A DNA stretch of 20,318 nt from Candidatus Hydrogenedentota bacterium. Its GTDB lineage: Bacteria > Hydrogenedentota > Hydrogenedentia > Hydrogenedentales > CAITNO01. The first letter of the stretch is position 1. The number at the start of each line of letters is the position of its first letter. The stretch lies in the NCBI GenBank assembly GCA_022710255.1, contig JAKLHG010000011.1, forward strand, positions 1 through 20,318. The letters are read 5' to 3'. The notes below the pieces were generated by a model, which was not told the origin of the DNA, did no database searches, and saw nothing but the letters and a program-made list of their open reading frames with translations. Of the stretch, positions 6,138-12,516 are shown piece by piece. The translations under genes and the position numbers were made by a program.

Positions 6138-7085
6138 ATGAAGAAACGTATGGTATATTTGGTCGTGTTTTTGGGCGTTGGGCTCATCTGCTTTGCACTG
6201 GTCCAAATGAATCGTACCGGCGCCTCGGTGGCGGTGAATCGGACAGAACCGGTCTCAACGCCAGTATCCTCGCCTGATACGAAAGCGGCGCCTTTGCCTG
6301 ACGAGGAAAGCCTCCCACCACAGAACACAGTCTCTCCGGCTACGGTGCCGGAGGCGGCGCTGGCATCGGTTCAATCCCCTACACCTTTAGAAAGTGTCGG
6401 CCAGGCCGCCATAGATAAAGCCGCACGTGAGAACAAGTATTTGTTTCTCTTCTTTTCAGAAAATGATTCCCCAGAAACTGAAAAGGCCAAAGCCTCCTTT
6501 GAATCTGCGGCAGGCAACATGGAAGATGTCGTTCAGTTAGCCTACGTTGACAAGAACCAACCCTCTGAAAAGGCGGTGGTTGAACGCTTTCGATTGGATG
6601 GTGCACCCATGCCTCTCGTTCTGGCAATGGCGCCAAACGGCGCCGTTACGGGCGCTTATTTTGGCGATAAAATGAAGGAACCGAAACTGGAGGAATCCAT
6701 CGCGGGGCCAGGCGAACAGCAGTGCATGAAGGCGCTTCAGGAGGGTAAATTAGTTTTAGTTTCTTTACAGAACGCCGTAACAACATCCAATGAGCAGGCC
6801 ATGCAAGGGGTGGAAGACTTCAAGGCCGATACCCGCTTTGCCGAAGCCACGGAACTCGTTGCAATTGATCCCGCGAATGAGAGCGACCAGGGTTTTCTTG
6901 CTAAATTGAGAATAGACTCCAAAATCCAGGAGGCTACCACCGCTTTTCTCGCCCCGCCGGGATCCTTGATTAAGACGATTACAGGCGCCACGACCAAGGA
7001 TGAACTGGTGGCCACTTTGACGGCCGCCACGGCTGGCGGGTGCGGGTCGAGCTGCAAGCCCGGCGCTTGTGGTCCAAGACGATAA
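6138..7085 (+). CDS. Membrane-anchored tandem thioredoxin-like protein with Cys-rich tail (paralog B)
   Basis: The protein has 315 residues; AAAGGA lies about 8 bases before ATG 6138. Residues 5-24 form a signal anchor (VYLVVFLGVGLICFALV). Residues 25-88 are a Pro/Ala/Ser linker without the 9-residue repeats of its neighbour. Residues 88-295 align without large gaps to residues 178-385 of paralog A; by eye well over half the positions are identical, including DKNQPSEKA, ATTAFLAPP and ITGATTK. The thioredoxin active-site position reads FSENDSPE with no cysteine at all, so simple thiol-disulfide catalysis is unlikely. Cys196 matches Cys284 of paralog A, and the tail GGCGSSCKPGACGPRR keeps all three tail cysteines (302, 306, 311). 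Conservation of the tail after duplication suggests it is the working part. The ABC permease gene starts 38 bases on. Confidence 0.85.
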   Translation: MKKRMVYLVVFLGVGLICFALVQMNRTGASVAVNRTEPVSTPVSSPDTKAAPLPDEESLPPQNTVSPATVPEAALASVQSPTPLESVGQAAIDKAARENKYLFLFFSENDSPETEKAKASFESAAGNMEDVVQLAYVDKNQPSEKAVVERFRLDGAPMPLVLAMAPNGAVTGAYFGDKMKEPKLEESIAGPGEQQCMKALQEGKLVLVSLQNAVTTSNEQAMQGVEDFKADTRFAEATELVAIDPANESDQGFLAKLRIDSKIQEATTAFLAPPGSLIKTITGATTKDELVATLTAATAGGCGSSCKPGACGPRR

Positions 7086-7123
7086 ATAATAAATCAAGAT
7101 GATAAATTGAGGATTGTACATTT

Positions 7124-8341
7124 ATGAAACTCAAAACGTTTGTATGGCGTGAAATATTTGAACGAAAGAACCAGCTGGTAACGAGTTTTGTTGCTATCCT
7201 TTTGGGTATCAGCGTGATAGTTGCGGTTAAGAACATTACCTTCTACTCGGAAAAGGCGGTGGCACGGGAGTTGGATGCGCTGGGCGCCAACATCCTGATC
7301 CTGCCCAAATCTGCTTCCCTTCAGGATTATTATGGCGCGGACATGCAGGAGGAGGAATTTCCCGAAGAGTACGTGACGAGCCTCGCCATGTCGGATATCC
7401 AGGGACTGGATAACATTTCGCCAAAGCTGTCCGTTCCCGTGGAACTGGGAGGAAAGCAGTTTACCTTGACCGGGATTCTGCCGACCAACGAGTTTCAGGC
7501 CAAGGCGGCATGGCAGGGCGCCGGCATATTCTCGCGTCCGGAAAACTGCGGAACAGTGGAGGTACCCGGAATACTTGCCGCCCCCACCAAAGAGACGCTG
7601 GTTCGTGAACGCGTTATTAGTACGCTTGAGGAGGATGAGGCCCTCGTAGGTGCGGATGTTGGCGCAACGCTGGGGGTCAAGGAGGGGGATTCGCTGACAT
7701 TGCTGGGCAAAGACTTCTCCATTATTGCGGTACTTCCCGCCACCGGCACGGTGGACGATTCCCGGGTGTTCGCGCACCTGCACACCGTTCAGCCCCTTGC
7801 CGGTAAAGGCTCCGTGCTTAATGCCATCGAAATCCTTGGATGCTGTAATGAAATTTCCAAAGGATTGGTACAGAAGATCAACTCCCTGCTGCCTGACGCC
7901 AAGGTGGTTACCATTACCCAGATTGTGGATACCCAGGTCAAGACCAACCAGATGATGGCAAAGTTGTCGCTGCTCTTCCTGGCGATCATTGTGCTCGTGG
8001 GCGGGGCAAGCATCGCCAATTACATGTATTCGAACGTATTCGAGCGGCGCAAGGAAATCGGCACGCTCATGGCGCTCGGCGCCGGTTCCCGTGTAGTACT
8101 CAAGATGTTTTTGTTAAAAGCTCTTGCCCTTGGAATTGCAGGCGGTATTGCCGGGTACGTCCTGGGGACGGTTATTGCCGTGATATTTGGTCCACGAATT
8201 GCCGGAGTGATTGTGCTCCCAATGGCAAGCCTGGCGCTGTGGGCGCTTGGCGTGGCCGTTGCCATTTCACTTCTGGCCAGTTATTTTCCCGCGCGCCAGG
8301 CGGCGCGCCTTGACCCCGCCACAGCCCTTCAGGAGATGTAG
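7124..8341 (+). CDS. ABC transporter permease, FtsX/MacB-LolCE type
   Basis: This 405-residue permease has ATG 7124 after TGAGGA at 7108-7113. Topology is typical of type VII ABC systems. One N-terminal membrane helix (about 17-36) is followed by a large extracytoplasmic domain (about 40-275, containing ELDALGANILILPKS near its start). Three helices then close the protein at about 283-305, 330-355 and 365-392. SNVFERRKEIGTLMALGAG is the coupling segment of FtsX-like permeases and the end ARLDPATALQEM is also characteristic. Unusually, the extracytoplasmic domain holds three cysteines: Cys142 and the pair Cys240-Cys241 (LGCCNE). The family does mechanical work on periplasmic or lipid substrates rather than channel-like import. 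Here, beside two Cys-tailed exported proteins, a thiol- or arsenic-related cargo is possible but unproven. Confidence 0.9.
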   Translation: MKLKTFVWREIFERKNQLVTSFVAILLGISVIVAVKNITFYSEKAVARELDALGANILILPKSASLQDYYGADMQEEEFPEEYVTSLAMSDIQGLDNISPKLSVPVELGGKQFTLTGILPTNEFQAKAAWQGAGIFSRPENCGTVEVPGILAAPTKETLVRERVISTLEEDEALVGADVGATLGVKEGDSLTLLGKDFSIIAVLPATGTVDDSRVFAHLHTVQPLAGKGSVLNAIEILGCCNEISKGLVQKINSLLPDAKVVTITQIVDTQVKTNQMMAKLSLLFLAIIVLVGGASIANYMYSNVFERRKEIGTLMALGAGSRVVLKMFLLKALALGIAGGIAGYVLGTVIAVIFGPRIAGVIVLPMASLALWALGVAVAISLLASYFPARQAARLDPATALQEM

Positions 8342-8344
8342 CCC

Positions 8345-9019
8345 ATGCTCAGCATGAAGTCTGTTAGTAAGAGTTACCAGCATCGTGGGAAAACCATAAC
8401 GGCTTTGTATGATGTAACGCTCGCGATTCCCAAGGGAGATTTTGTTGCCATTGTCGGGCCAAGCGGCAGCGGCAAGAGCACCTTTCTGCTGATGTTTGGC
8501 GGCATGCTTTCGCCTGCGTCGGGAAGCGTACAGGTGGATGGACAATCTCTGTACGACATGAATTCTGAGCAGCGGGCGGTAGTAAGGCGGGAAAAGATAG
8601 GGTTTGTTTTTCAGACCTTTAACTTGGTCCCCTATCTCACCGCCCTTGAAAACGTACAGATACCGCTTTTTTTGGCCGATCTATCAGAGGAAGAACAAAA
8701 AATACGCGCTGCCGCCCTCTTGGAACGCGTAGGACTGGGCGACCGGATCGACCACAAACCATCGGAACTCAGCATAGGACAACAGCAGCGCGTCGCACTG
8801 GCACGCATGCTCGCCAACGACCCCCCGATTATTCTTGCCGATGAGCCGACTGGCAATCTCGACCCGGAGAACGCCGAATCCATACAGGAATTTCTCAAGG
8901 AAGCAAATGATGAGGGGCGCACCGTTGTTATGGTGACTCATGACATGCGGGCGGCACAGGTAGCGCGACGCACGCTTCGGCTTGTTGACGGGAAAATTTT
9001 GAATGGAACCCATAATTGA
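8345..9019 (+). CDS. ABC transporter ATP-binding protein, LolD/MacB type
   Basis: The protein has 224 residues, the usual length for LolD-like ATPases. It starts 3 bases after the permease stop, and its AGGAG (8331-8335) lies inside the permease gene, so the pair is translationally linked. Walker A is GPSGSGKST (38-46), Q-loop Gln90, signature LSIGQ (142-146; the third position is Ile where Gly is usual), Walker B IILADE with Glu167, the LolD-type DEPTGNLD, and switch His199. It powers the permease upstream on the cytoplasmic face. No third, periplasmic adaptor of MacA type is encoded; the two Cys-tailed anchored proteins are in the position where such a partner might be expected. Confidence 0.94.
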   Translation: MLSMKSVSKSYQHRGKTITALYDVTLAIPKGDFVAIVGPSGSGKSTFLLMFGGMLSPASGSVQVDGQSLYDMNSEQRAVVRREKIGFVFQTFNLVPYLTALENVQIPLFLADLSEEEQKIRAAALLERVGLGDRIDHKPSELSIGQQQRVALARMLANDPPIILADEPTGNLDPENAESIQEFLKEANDEGRTVVMVTHDMRAAQVARRTLRLVDGKILNGTHN

Positions 9020-9052
9020 GCGTCCGGTTCCAGGTACTCGCCACTAATAATC

Positions 9053-9120
9053 AGGAGGGGAAACCGGCCGTGAATGTAGAGAATTCCTGCGAAGTTTTAA
9101 GGATAAACAAAGGACAATAA
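9053..9120 (+). other. Possible leader peptide: strong ribosome site with 16-codon ORF before arsM
   Basis: AGGAGGGG begins at 9053, the strongest Shine-Dalgarno sequence in the area, yet arsM starts 78 bases further on with its own AAGGAG. Eleven bases after AGGAGG a GTG at 9070 opens a reading frame of 16 codons (read as MNVENSCEVLRINKGQ), ending at TAA 9118-9120, which overlaps the arsM ribosome site. This layout fits a leader peptide or upstream ORF coupling translation to arsM. It could also be a decayed gene start. Not homologous to anything I recognise. Confidence 0.35.
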
Positions 9121-9130
9121 GGAGTTGAAA

Positions 9131-9967
9131 ATGGAACATCCCGACAGTAATTCGGTCCGCATAAAGGTCCAGGAAGGTTATGCAAAAATCGCGCAGCAGG
9201 GCGGCTCCTGTTGCGGACCCTCAAAGTCCTGTTGCGGCGGTGGCGATATGGATGCTTTGGCGGTTAGTATCGGCTATACCCCGGAGGAACTTGCAGCGCT
9301 GCCTGGCGGCGCCAACATGGGGCTATCCTGCGGCAACCCGGTAGCGTTGGCATCGTTGAACCCCGGCGAAATCGTGGTTGACCTGGGCAGCGGCGGCGGT
9401 TTTGATGTCTTTATCGCCGGGCGGAAGGTTGGTCCCACAGGGCGGGTAATTGGTGTGGATATGACGCCCGAGATGGTCAATAAAGCGCGCCATAACATGG
9501 CGGCTTACCGCGAGCAAAGCGGGTTGGATAATGTTGAATTCCGGCTTGGTGAAATCGAACATTTACCGCTGGCTGACAACACTGCGGACGTGGTCATTTC
9601 AAATTGTGTCATTAACTTATCACCAGACAAACCCCAGGTTTGGCGCGAGATCGCCCGTGTTCTGAAGCCGGGCGGACGCGTAGCGGTTTCCGACCTTGCC
9701 CTGCTCCGACCCTTGCCGGAAAATATTGCTGCCATGGTAGAGGCTCTTGTCGGGTGCATCGCCGGGGCGGTGCTTGCCGTGGAAACAGAGCGAATGGCAA
9801 AAGACGCCGGATTCATGGATATACAATTAAAGGCCAAGGATGGATACATGGAACAGATGGCGGACTCTATGGATCCGCTGTACCATAAAATAATCGAAAA
9901 CCTTCCCCCTAAGACTACAATCAGCGATTTTGTTGCAAGCCTGTGCATTTCAGCACGAAAAGCGTAG
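9131..9967 (+). CDS. arsM: Arsenite S-adenosylmethionine methyltransferase ArsM
   Basis: The protein has 278 residues. ATG 9131 follows AAGGAG at 9119-9124; the TTG at 9125 has no room for a ribosome site. The SAM-binding motif is VDLGSGGGFD (83-92), with GVDMTPEMV as the acidic-loop strand. Three cysteines match the As(III)-binding set of ArsM: Cys67 in GLSCGNP, Cys159 in SNCVINLSPDK and Cys209 in LVGCIAG, as in the Cys72/174/224 triad of the Cyanidioschyzon enzyme. The N-terminus carries two vicinal pairs, GSCCGPSKSCCGGG (Cys27/28, 34/35), often seen in bacterial ArsM. The enzyme turns As(III) into methylated arsenicals in the cytoplasm using thiols as reductant. It sits between the ABC genes and acr3, an alternative fate for the As(III) made by ArsC. 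Confidence 0.96.
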   Translation: MEHPDSNSVRIKVQEGYAKIAQQGGSCCGPSKSCCGGGDMDALAVSIGYTPEELAALPGGANMGLSCGNPVALASLNPGEIVVDLGSGGGFDVFIAGRKVGPTGRVIGVDMTPEMVNKARHNMAAYREQSGLDNVEFRLGEIEHLPLADNTADVVISNCVINLSPDKPQVWREIARVLKPGGRVAVSDLALLRPLPENIAAMVEALVGCIAGAVLAVETERMAKDAGFMDIQLKAKDGYMEQMADSMDPLYHKIIENLPPKTTISDFVASLCISARKA

Positions 9968-9997
9968 CAATCCATACCTTACGGAAAGGAATTATCC

Positions 9998-11191
9998 ATG
10001 CATGATATGAACAGCCAAGCGGATGAACGAAAACTAACCAATATCTTTGAACGTTACCTGACCGTTTGGGTAGGGCTGTGCATTATTGGTGGCATTCTGC
10101 TGGGGAAAGCCGCGCCTAATCTTGCCCAAACGCTGGACAGCCTGGCCATTTATGTCAAAGGCGCACCCGTGGTGTCCATCCCCATCGCGATCTGCCTGTT
10201 CTTCATGATGTATCCCATCATGGTGAAGATTGATTTCGCGTCGGTCGTTAAGGCGGGAAAAAGTGGGAAGCCCGTACTGCTCACGCTCTTTGTAAACTGG
10301 TGCATCAAACCCTTCACCATGTACGGCATCTCACTGTTGTTCCTGGGGGTTCTGTTTCGCGGCTTCATCGGCGCCGATGCAGTGGACCTGGTCAAAATGC
10401 CGTTCGGGCTGGACCTGTCCGTGGGCGCGGAACACGGCGCGGGCATGGTGGTGCTGCAGGACGGCATCAAAATGCTGCAAGTGCCTCTGTGGCGCAGTTA
10501 TCTGGCGGGCTGCATCCTGCTGGGCATTGCCCCCTGCACGGCCATGGTGCTGGTGTGGGGGTATCTCGCGCGGGGCAACGACGGGTTGACGCTGGTCATG
10601 GTCGCTGTCAATTCACTCACCATGCTGGTGTTATATGGGCCCCTGGGCGGTTTCCTGCTGGGTGTCGGCCGCCTTCCCGTGCCCTGGCAGGCGCTGCTGC
10701 TGTCCATTGCCATTTATGTGGCGCTGCCGCTGGTAGCCGGATATTTCAGCCGCAAGTGGCTTATCGCCGCGCGCGGCGAGGCCTGGTTTAGCGAGAAATT
10801 CCTCCATGTACTTACGCCCATAACGATTATTGCCCTACTTACCACGCTGGTCCTGCTGTTCAGTTTCAAGGGCGCGGTAATCGTGGCCAATCCCCTGACC
10901 ATCCTGTGGATCGCCGTGCCACTGTTTATCCAGACCATGCTCATCTTCTGGATTGGATATAGTGTCGCGCGCGTACTTAAACTTTCTTATAAAGATGCCG
11001 CCCCTGCGGCCATGATTGGCGCCTCGAATCATTTCGAGGTCGCTATTGCCACGGCGGTCATGCTGTTTGGACTATCTTCTGGCGCTGCGCTCGCCACTGT
11101 TGTGGGTGTTCTCATAGAAGTGCCCGTGATGCTCTGGCTGGTCAGGATATGCCTGCGGACACGACATTGGTTTCCTGAAAAACAGACATAG
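9998..11191 (+). CDS. acr3: ACR3-family arsenite efflux permease
   Basis: This 397-residue membrane protein has about ten membrane segments; AAAGGA at 9985-9990 supports ATG 9998. Family hallmarks are present: NWCIKPFTM, APCTAMVLVWGYLARGND with the conserved Cys180 in a membrane helix, and GASNHFEVAIATAVMLFG with the essential Glu (Glu347). ACR3 exports As(III) using the proton gradient. Between KPFTM and the YLAG that precedes Cys180 there are about 60 residues, including KMPFGLDLSVGAEHGAG, roughly 30 more than in the common bacterial form as I remember it. This looks like a distinct ACR3 subtype. It is the last gene of the arsenic cluster and converges with the CHAT-like gene. Confidence 0.95.
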   Translation: MHDMNSQADERKLTNIFERYLTVWVGLCIIGGILLGKAAPNLAQTLDSLAIYVKGAPVVSIPIAICLFFMMYPIMVKIDFASVVKAGKSGKPVLLTLFVNWCIKPFTMYGISLLFLGVLFRGFIGADAVDLVKMPFGLDLSVGAEHGAGMVVLQDGIKMLQVPLWRSYLAGCILLGIAPCTAMVLVWGYLARGNDGLTLVMVAVNSLTMLVLYGPLGGFLLGVGRLPVPWQALLLSIAIYVALPLVAGYFSRKWLIAARGEAWFSEKFLHVLTPITIIALLTTLVLLFSFKGAVIVANPLTILWIAVPLFIQTMLIFWIGYSVARVLKLSYKDAAPAAMIGASNHFEVAIATAVMLFGLSSGAALATVVGVLIEVPVMLWLVRICLRTRHWFPEKQT

Positions 11192-11216
11192 ACCGGGCAT
11201 ACGAAACTGCATTGCG

Positions 11217-11234
11217 TCCGGGGCTTCGCCCGGA
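11217..11234. terminator. Strong GC hairpin between convergent genes
   Basis: TCCGGG (11217-11222) and CCCGGA (11229-11234) form a perfect six-pair stem over the loop GCTTCG, 26 bases after the acr3 stop. There is no T-run on either strand, so it would have to act as a Rho-dependent or pausing element or an mRNA-stabilising stem. The remaining 11235-11368 shows nothing else clear. Confidence 0.4.
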
Positions 11235-11368
11235 AAAGAGGTATCTTCAGCACAACCCCAAAAGTCTTTAACCAATAATATGCCGTCAGTGAAATAACCC
11301 TAAACGCCTGCGCTCCTCGGGAATCTGTGATATAGTGAGAAAAAGAAACGGTTCGTTTATTAACGGGC

Positions 11369-12097
11369 CTATACGCATACCAGCACGGGCTTGCGGGTAA
11401 TGATTCCGGCCACTTTCGTGCCGAGGCATCGCATGGCATCGGAAACCAGTCGCACCGCAGCCTGGGGCGAGCAGGTGGTGTTGACCAGACGTTCGTAGAG
11501 CAGTCCCTCGGCAACATTGGTATACCAGTCATCCACCTGAATCCGGTAGGCAATGACGCCGGCGGCGCCGCTTGCCTGTTTGATATCTTCGAGTACGCGC
11601 AGGTTCGCGCCGATTTCGCAACACGAGAAGATAATGATTTTGCCGTTCAGGCCCTGGAAAATCTGCGCCTCTTCCCGGAGGTTCAGCGGTTCAAAAGTCA
11701 GGTGGAGCGTGGCCCCGTTTAGGCAGGGACCGTCGGTGCCGTGTCCCATGATATGGATAAACCGCGTGGAGGCATTCCTGCCGTCCCGTTGCAGAAACTG
11801 ACGCATGTCCTGAACGGTATGTACGCGCTCGTACAAGGCTTCCACACCCAGAGCGCTCAGCCACTGCTGCATCATGGGGCCATAAATACGGCCGGATTTG
11901 AGACTGCGGTCCAAACGGGTTTCTAAAATCAACACCCGGTCCGGCGAGCGTTTCAGGCTGTGCACCGGCACGACCAGGCGCCGGCCAGAATCCGTCACCA
12001 CGCGCCGCTTCTTCGGTTCCACCCGGGTAACTTTGCCGCGATGACGCACCCCATTATAGGTGAAGATAACGCGCTCGTTGATGTTGAAACGGGCCAT
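11369..12097 (-). CDS. Predicted CHAT/caspase-like cysteine peptidase with N-terminal SH3/KOW-like domain
   Basis: The protein has 242 residues; on the minus strand AGGAAAA (12106-12112) stands 8 bases before its ATG. Residues 1-50 (FTYNGVRHRGKVTRVE..) look like a small beta-barrel of KOW/Tudor/SH3 type. Residues about 52-235 fit the clan CD (caspase/CHAT) plan. RVLILETRL is the first strand, RFIHIMGHGTDGP provides the catalytic His (His119) and GKIIIFSCCEIGAN the catalytic Cys (Cys159 or Cys160), with AAGVIAYRIQVDD after it as in CHAT proteins. It is shorter than most CHAT proteins and has no TPR, WD40 or NACHT-type partner domain. It stands alone between two unrelated operons. CHAT enzymes serve in defence or stress signalling, but no target can be named. 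Activity is predicted only from motifs. Confidence 0.72.
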   Translation of the reverse strand: MARFNINERVIFTYNGVRHRGKVTRVEPKKRRVVTDSGRRLVVPVHSLKRSPDRVLILETRLDRSLKSGRIYGPMMQQWLSALGVEALYERVHTVQDMRQFLQRDGRNASTRFIHIMGHGTDGPCLNGATLHLTFEPLNLREEAQIFQGLNGKIIIFSCCEIGANLRVLEDIKQASGAAGVIAYRIQVDDWYTNVAEGLLYERLVNTTCSPQAAVRLVSDAMRCLGTKVAGIITRKPVLVCV

Positions 12098-12153
12098 GGA
12101 TTACGTTTTCCTGTTGTCCGTTCGATTGATGTGCTCAAATGAGGTTGCCCTAT

Positions 12154-12183
12154 ATCATAATCGTTGAATTGGGCCGTATCCAA
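12154..12183 (-). promoter_or_regulatory. Candidate promoter of the CHAT-like gene
   Basis: Read on the minus strand, TTGGAT (12183-12178) and TATGAT (12159-12154) are 18 bases apart. The -10 matches five of six consensus bases and the -35 four of six. A start near 12147 would give a leader of about 50 bases. Confidence 0.45.
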
Positions 12184-12229
12184 AAAGGATGTCCTTCCCC
12201 CATTGCGCTCATGCTGGCGAAATGACGGG

Positions 12230-12250
12230 CGCAGGAACCATCAGCCTGCG
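12230..12250. other. Intergenic stem-loop
   Basis: CGCAGG (12230-12235) pairs with CCTGCG (12245-12250) over a 9-base loop in the 419-base divergent gap 12098-12516. No T-run follows on either strand. The remainder of that gap contains an A+T-rich patch at 12300-12350, promoter-like elements and the two leader hairpins before purM; no gene was found in it. Confidence 0.35.
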
Positions 12251-12289
12251 TATCTCTAGTGTACCGGCATACTAAGGCGGCCCCTGTTT

Positions 12290-12389
12290 TTGGCGATGTG
12301 GATGTATATTTAGTACTATATAAAGTTTCTAAATTTCTGAAGATTTACGCCGGTCTCTTTTGTAAACCCTGCCGTTGCTGTGATACATT
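12290..12389 (+). promoter_or_regulatory. Candidate promoter region of the pur operon
   Basis: Two possible promoters lie here: TTGGCG (12290-12295) with TACTAT (12314-12319, spacing 18), and TTGTAA (12360-12365) with the extended -10 TGATACATT (12381-12389, spacing 18). Both are moderate matches in the A+T-rich part of the gap. Leaders would be about 190 or 120 bases long. Confidence 0.35.
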
Positions 12390-12451
12390 TACCCTGCGCT
12401 TCAAGGCAAGGTGATGGTCAGGAAAGCGAACACAAGAGACCCGCGGCTGAA

Positions 12452-12497
12452 ATGGGTGCACCCATGGCATTTTTCGGAAGGCGGCAATGCATTTGCC
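12452..12497 (+). promoter_or_regulatory. Structured purM leader with two adjacent hairpins
   Basis: A perfect 14-base palindrome ATGGGTGCACCCAT (12452-12465) is followed after GGC by ATTTTT, resembling a weak terminator. Seventeen bases after the palindrome a second stem GGCAA/TTGCC (12483-12487 with 12493-12497) stands just before the purM ribosome site AAGGA (12506-12510). The layout is compatible with attenuation. It does not match the purine or ZTP riboswitch consensus as I know them. Confidence 0.35.
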
Positions 12498-12516
12498 CCG
12501 GGAATAAGGATATATC

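Noticed and set aside
7094..7783. 229-codon minus-strand open frame opposite the ABC permease
   Set aside because: It overlaps a well-supported permease; the translated sequence has no coherent hydrophobic or domain pattern.
8291..8308. GC-rich inverted repeat (GCGCGCC..GGCGCGC) near the end of the permease gene
   Set aside because: It lies inside codons for the conserved ARQAARLDP end of FtsX-like permeases and is explained by codon use.
9024..9067. Inverted repeat CCGGTT/AACCGG after the ATPase gene
   Set aside because: Only six pairs over a 32-base loop with no T-run; too weak to call a terminator.
12416..12500. ZTP or purine riboswitch before purM
   Set aside because: The conserved core sequences of those riboswitches, as I know them, are not present; only simple stems can be shown.
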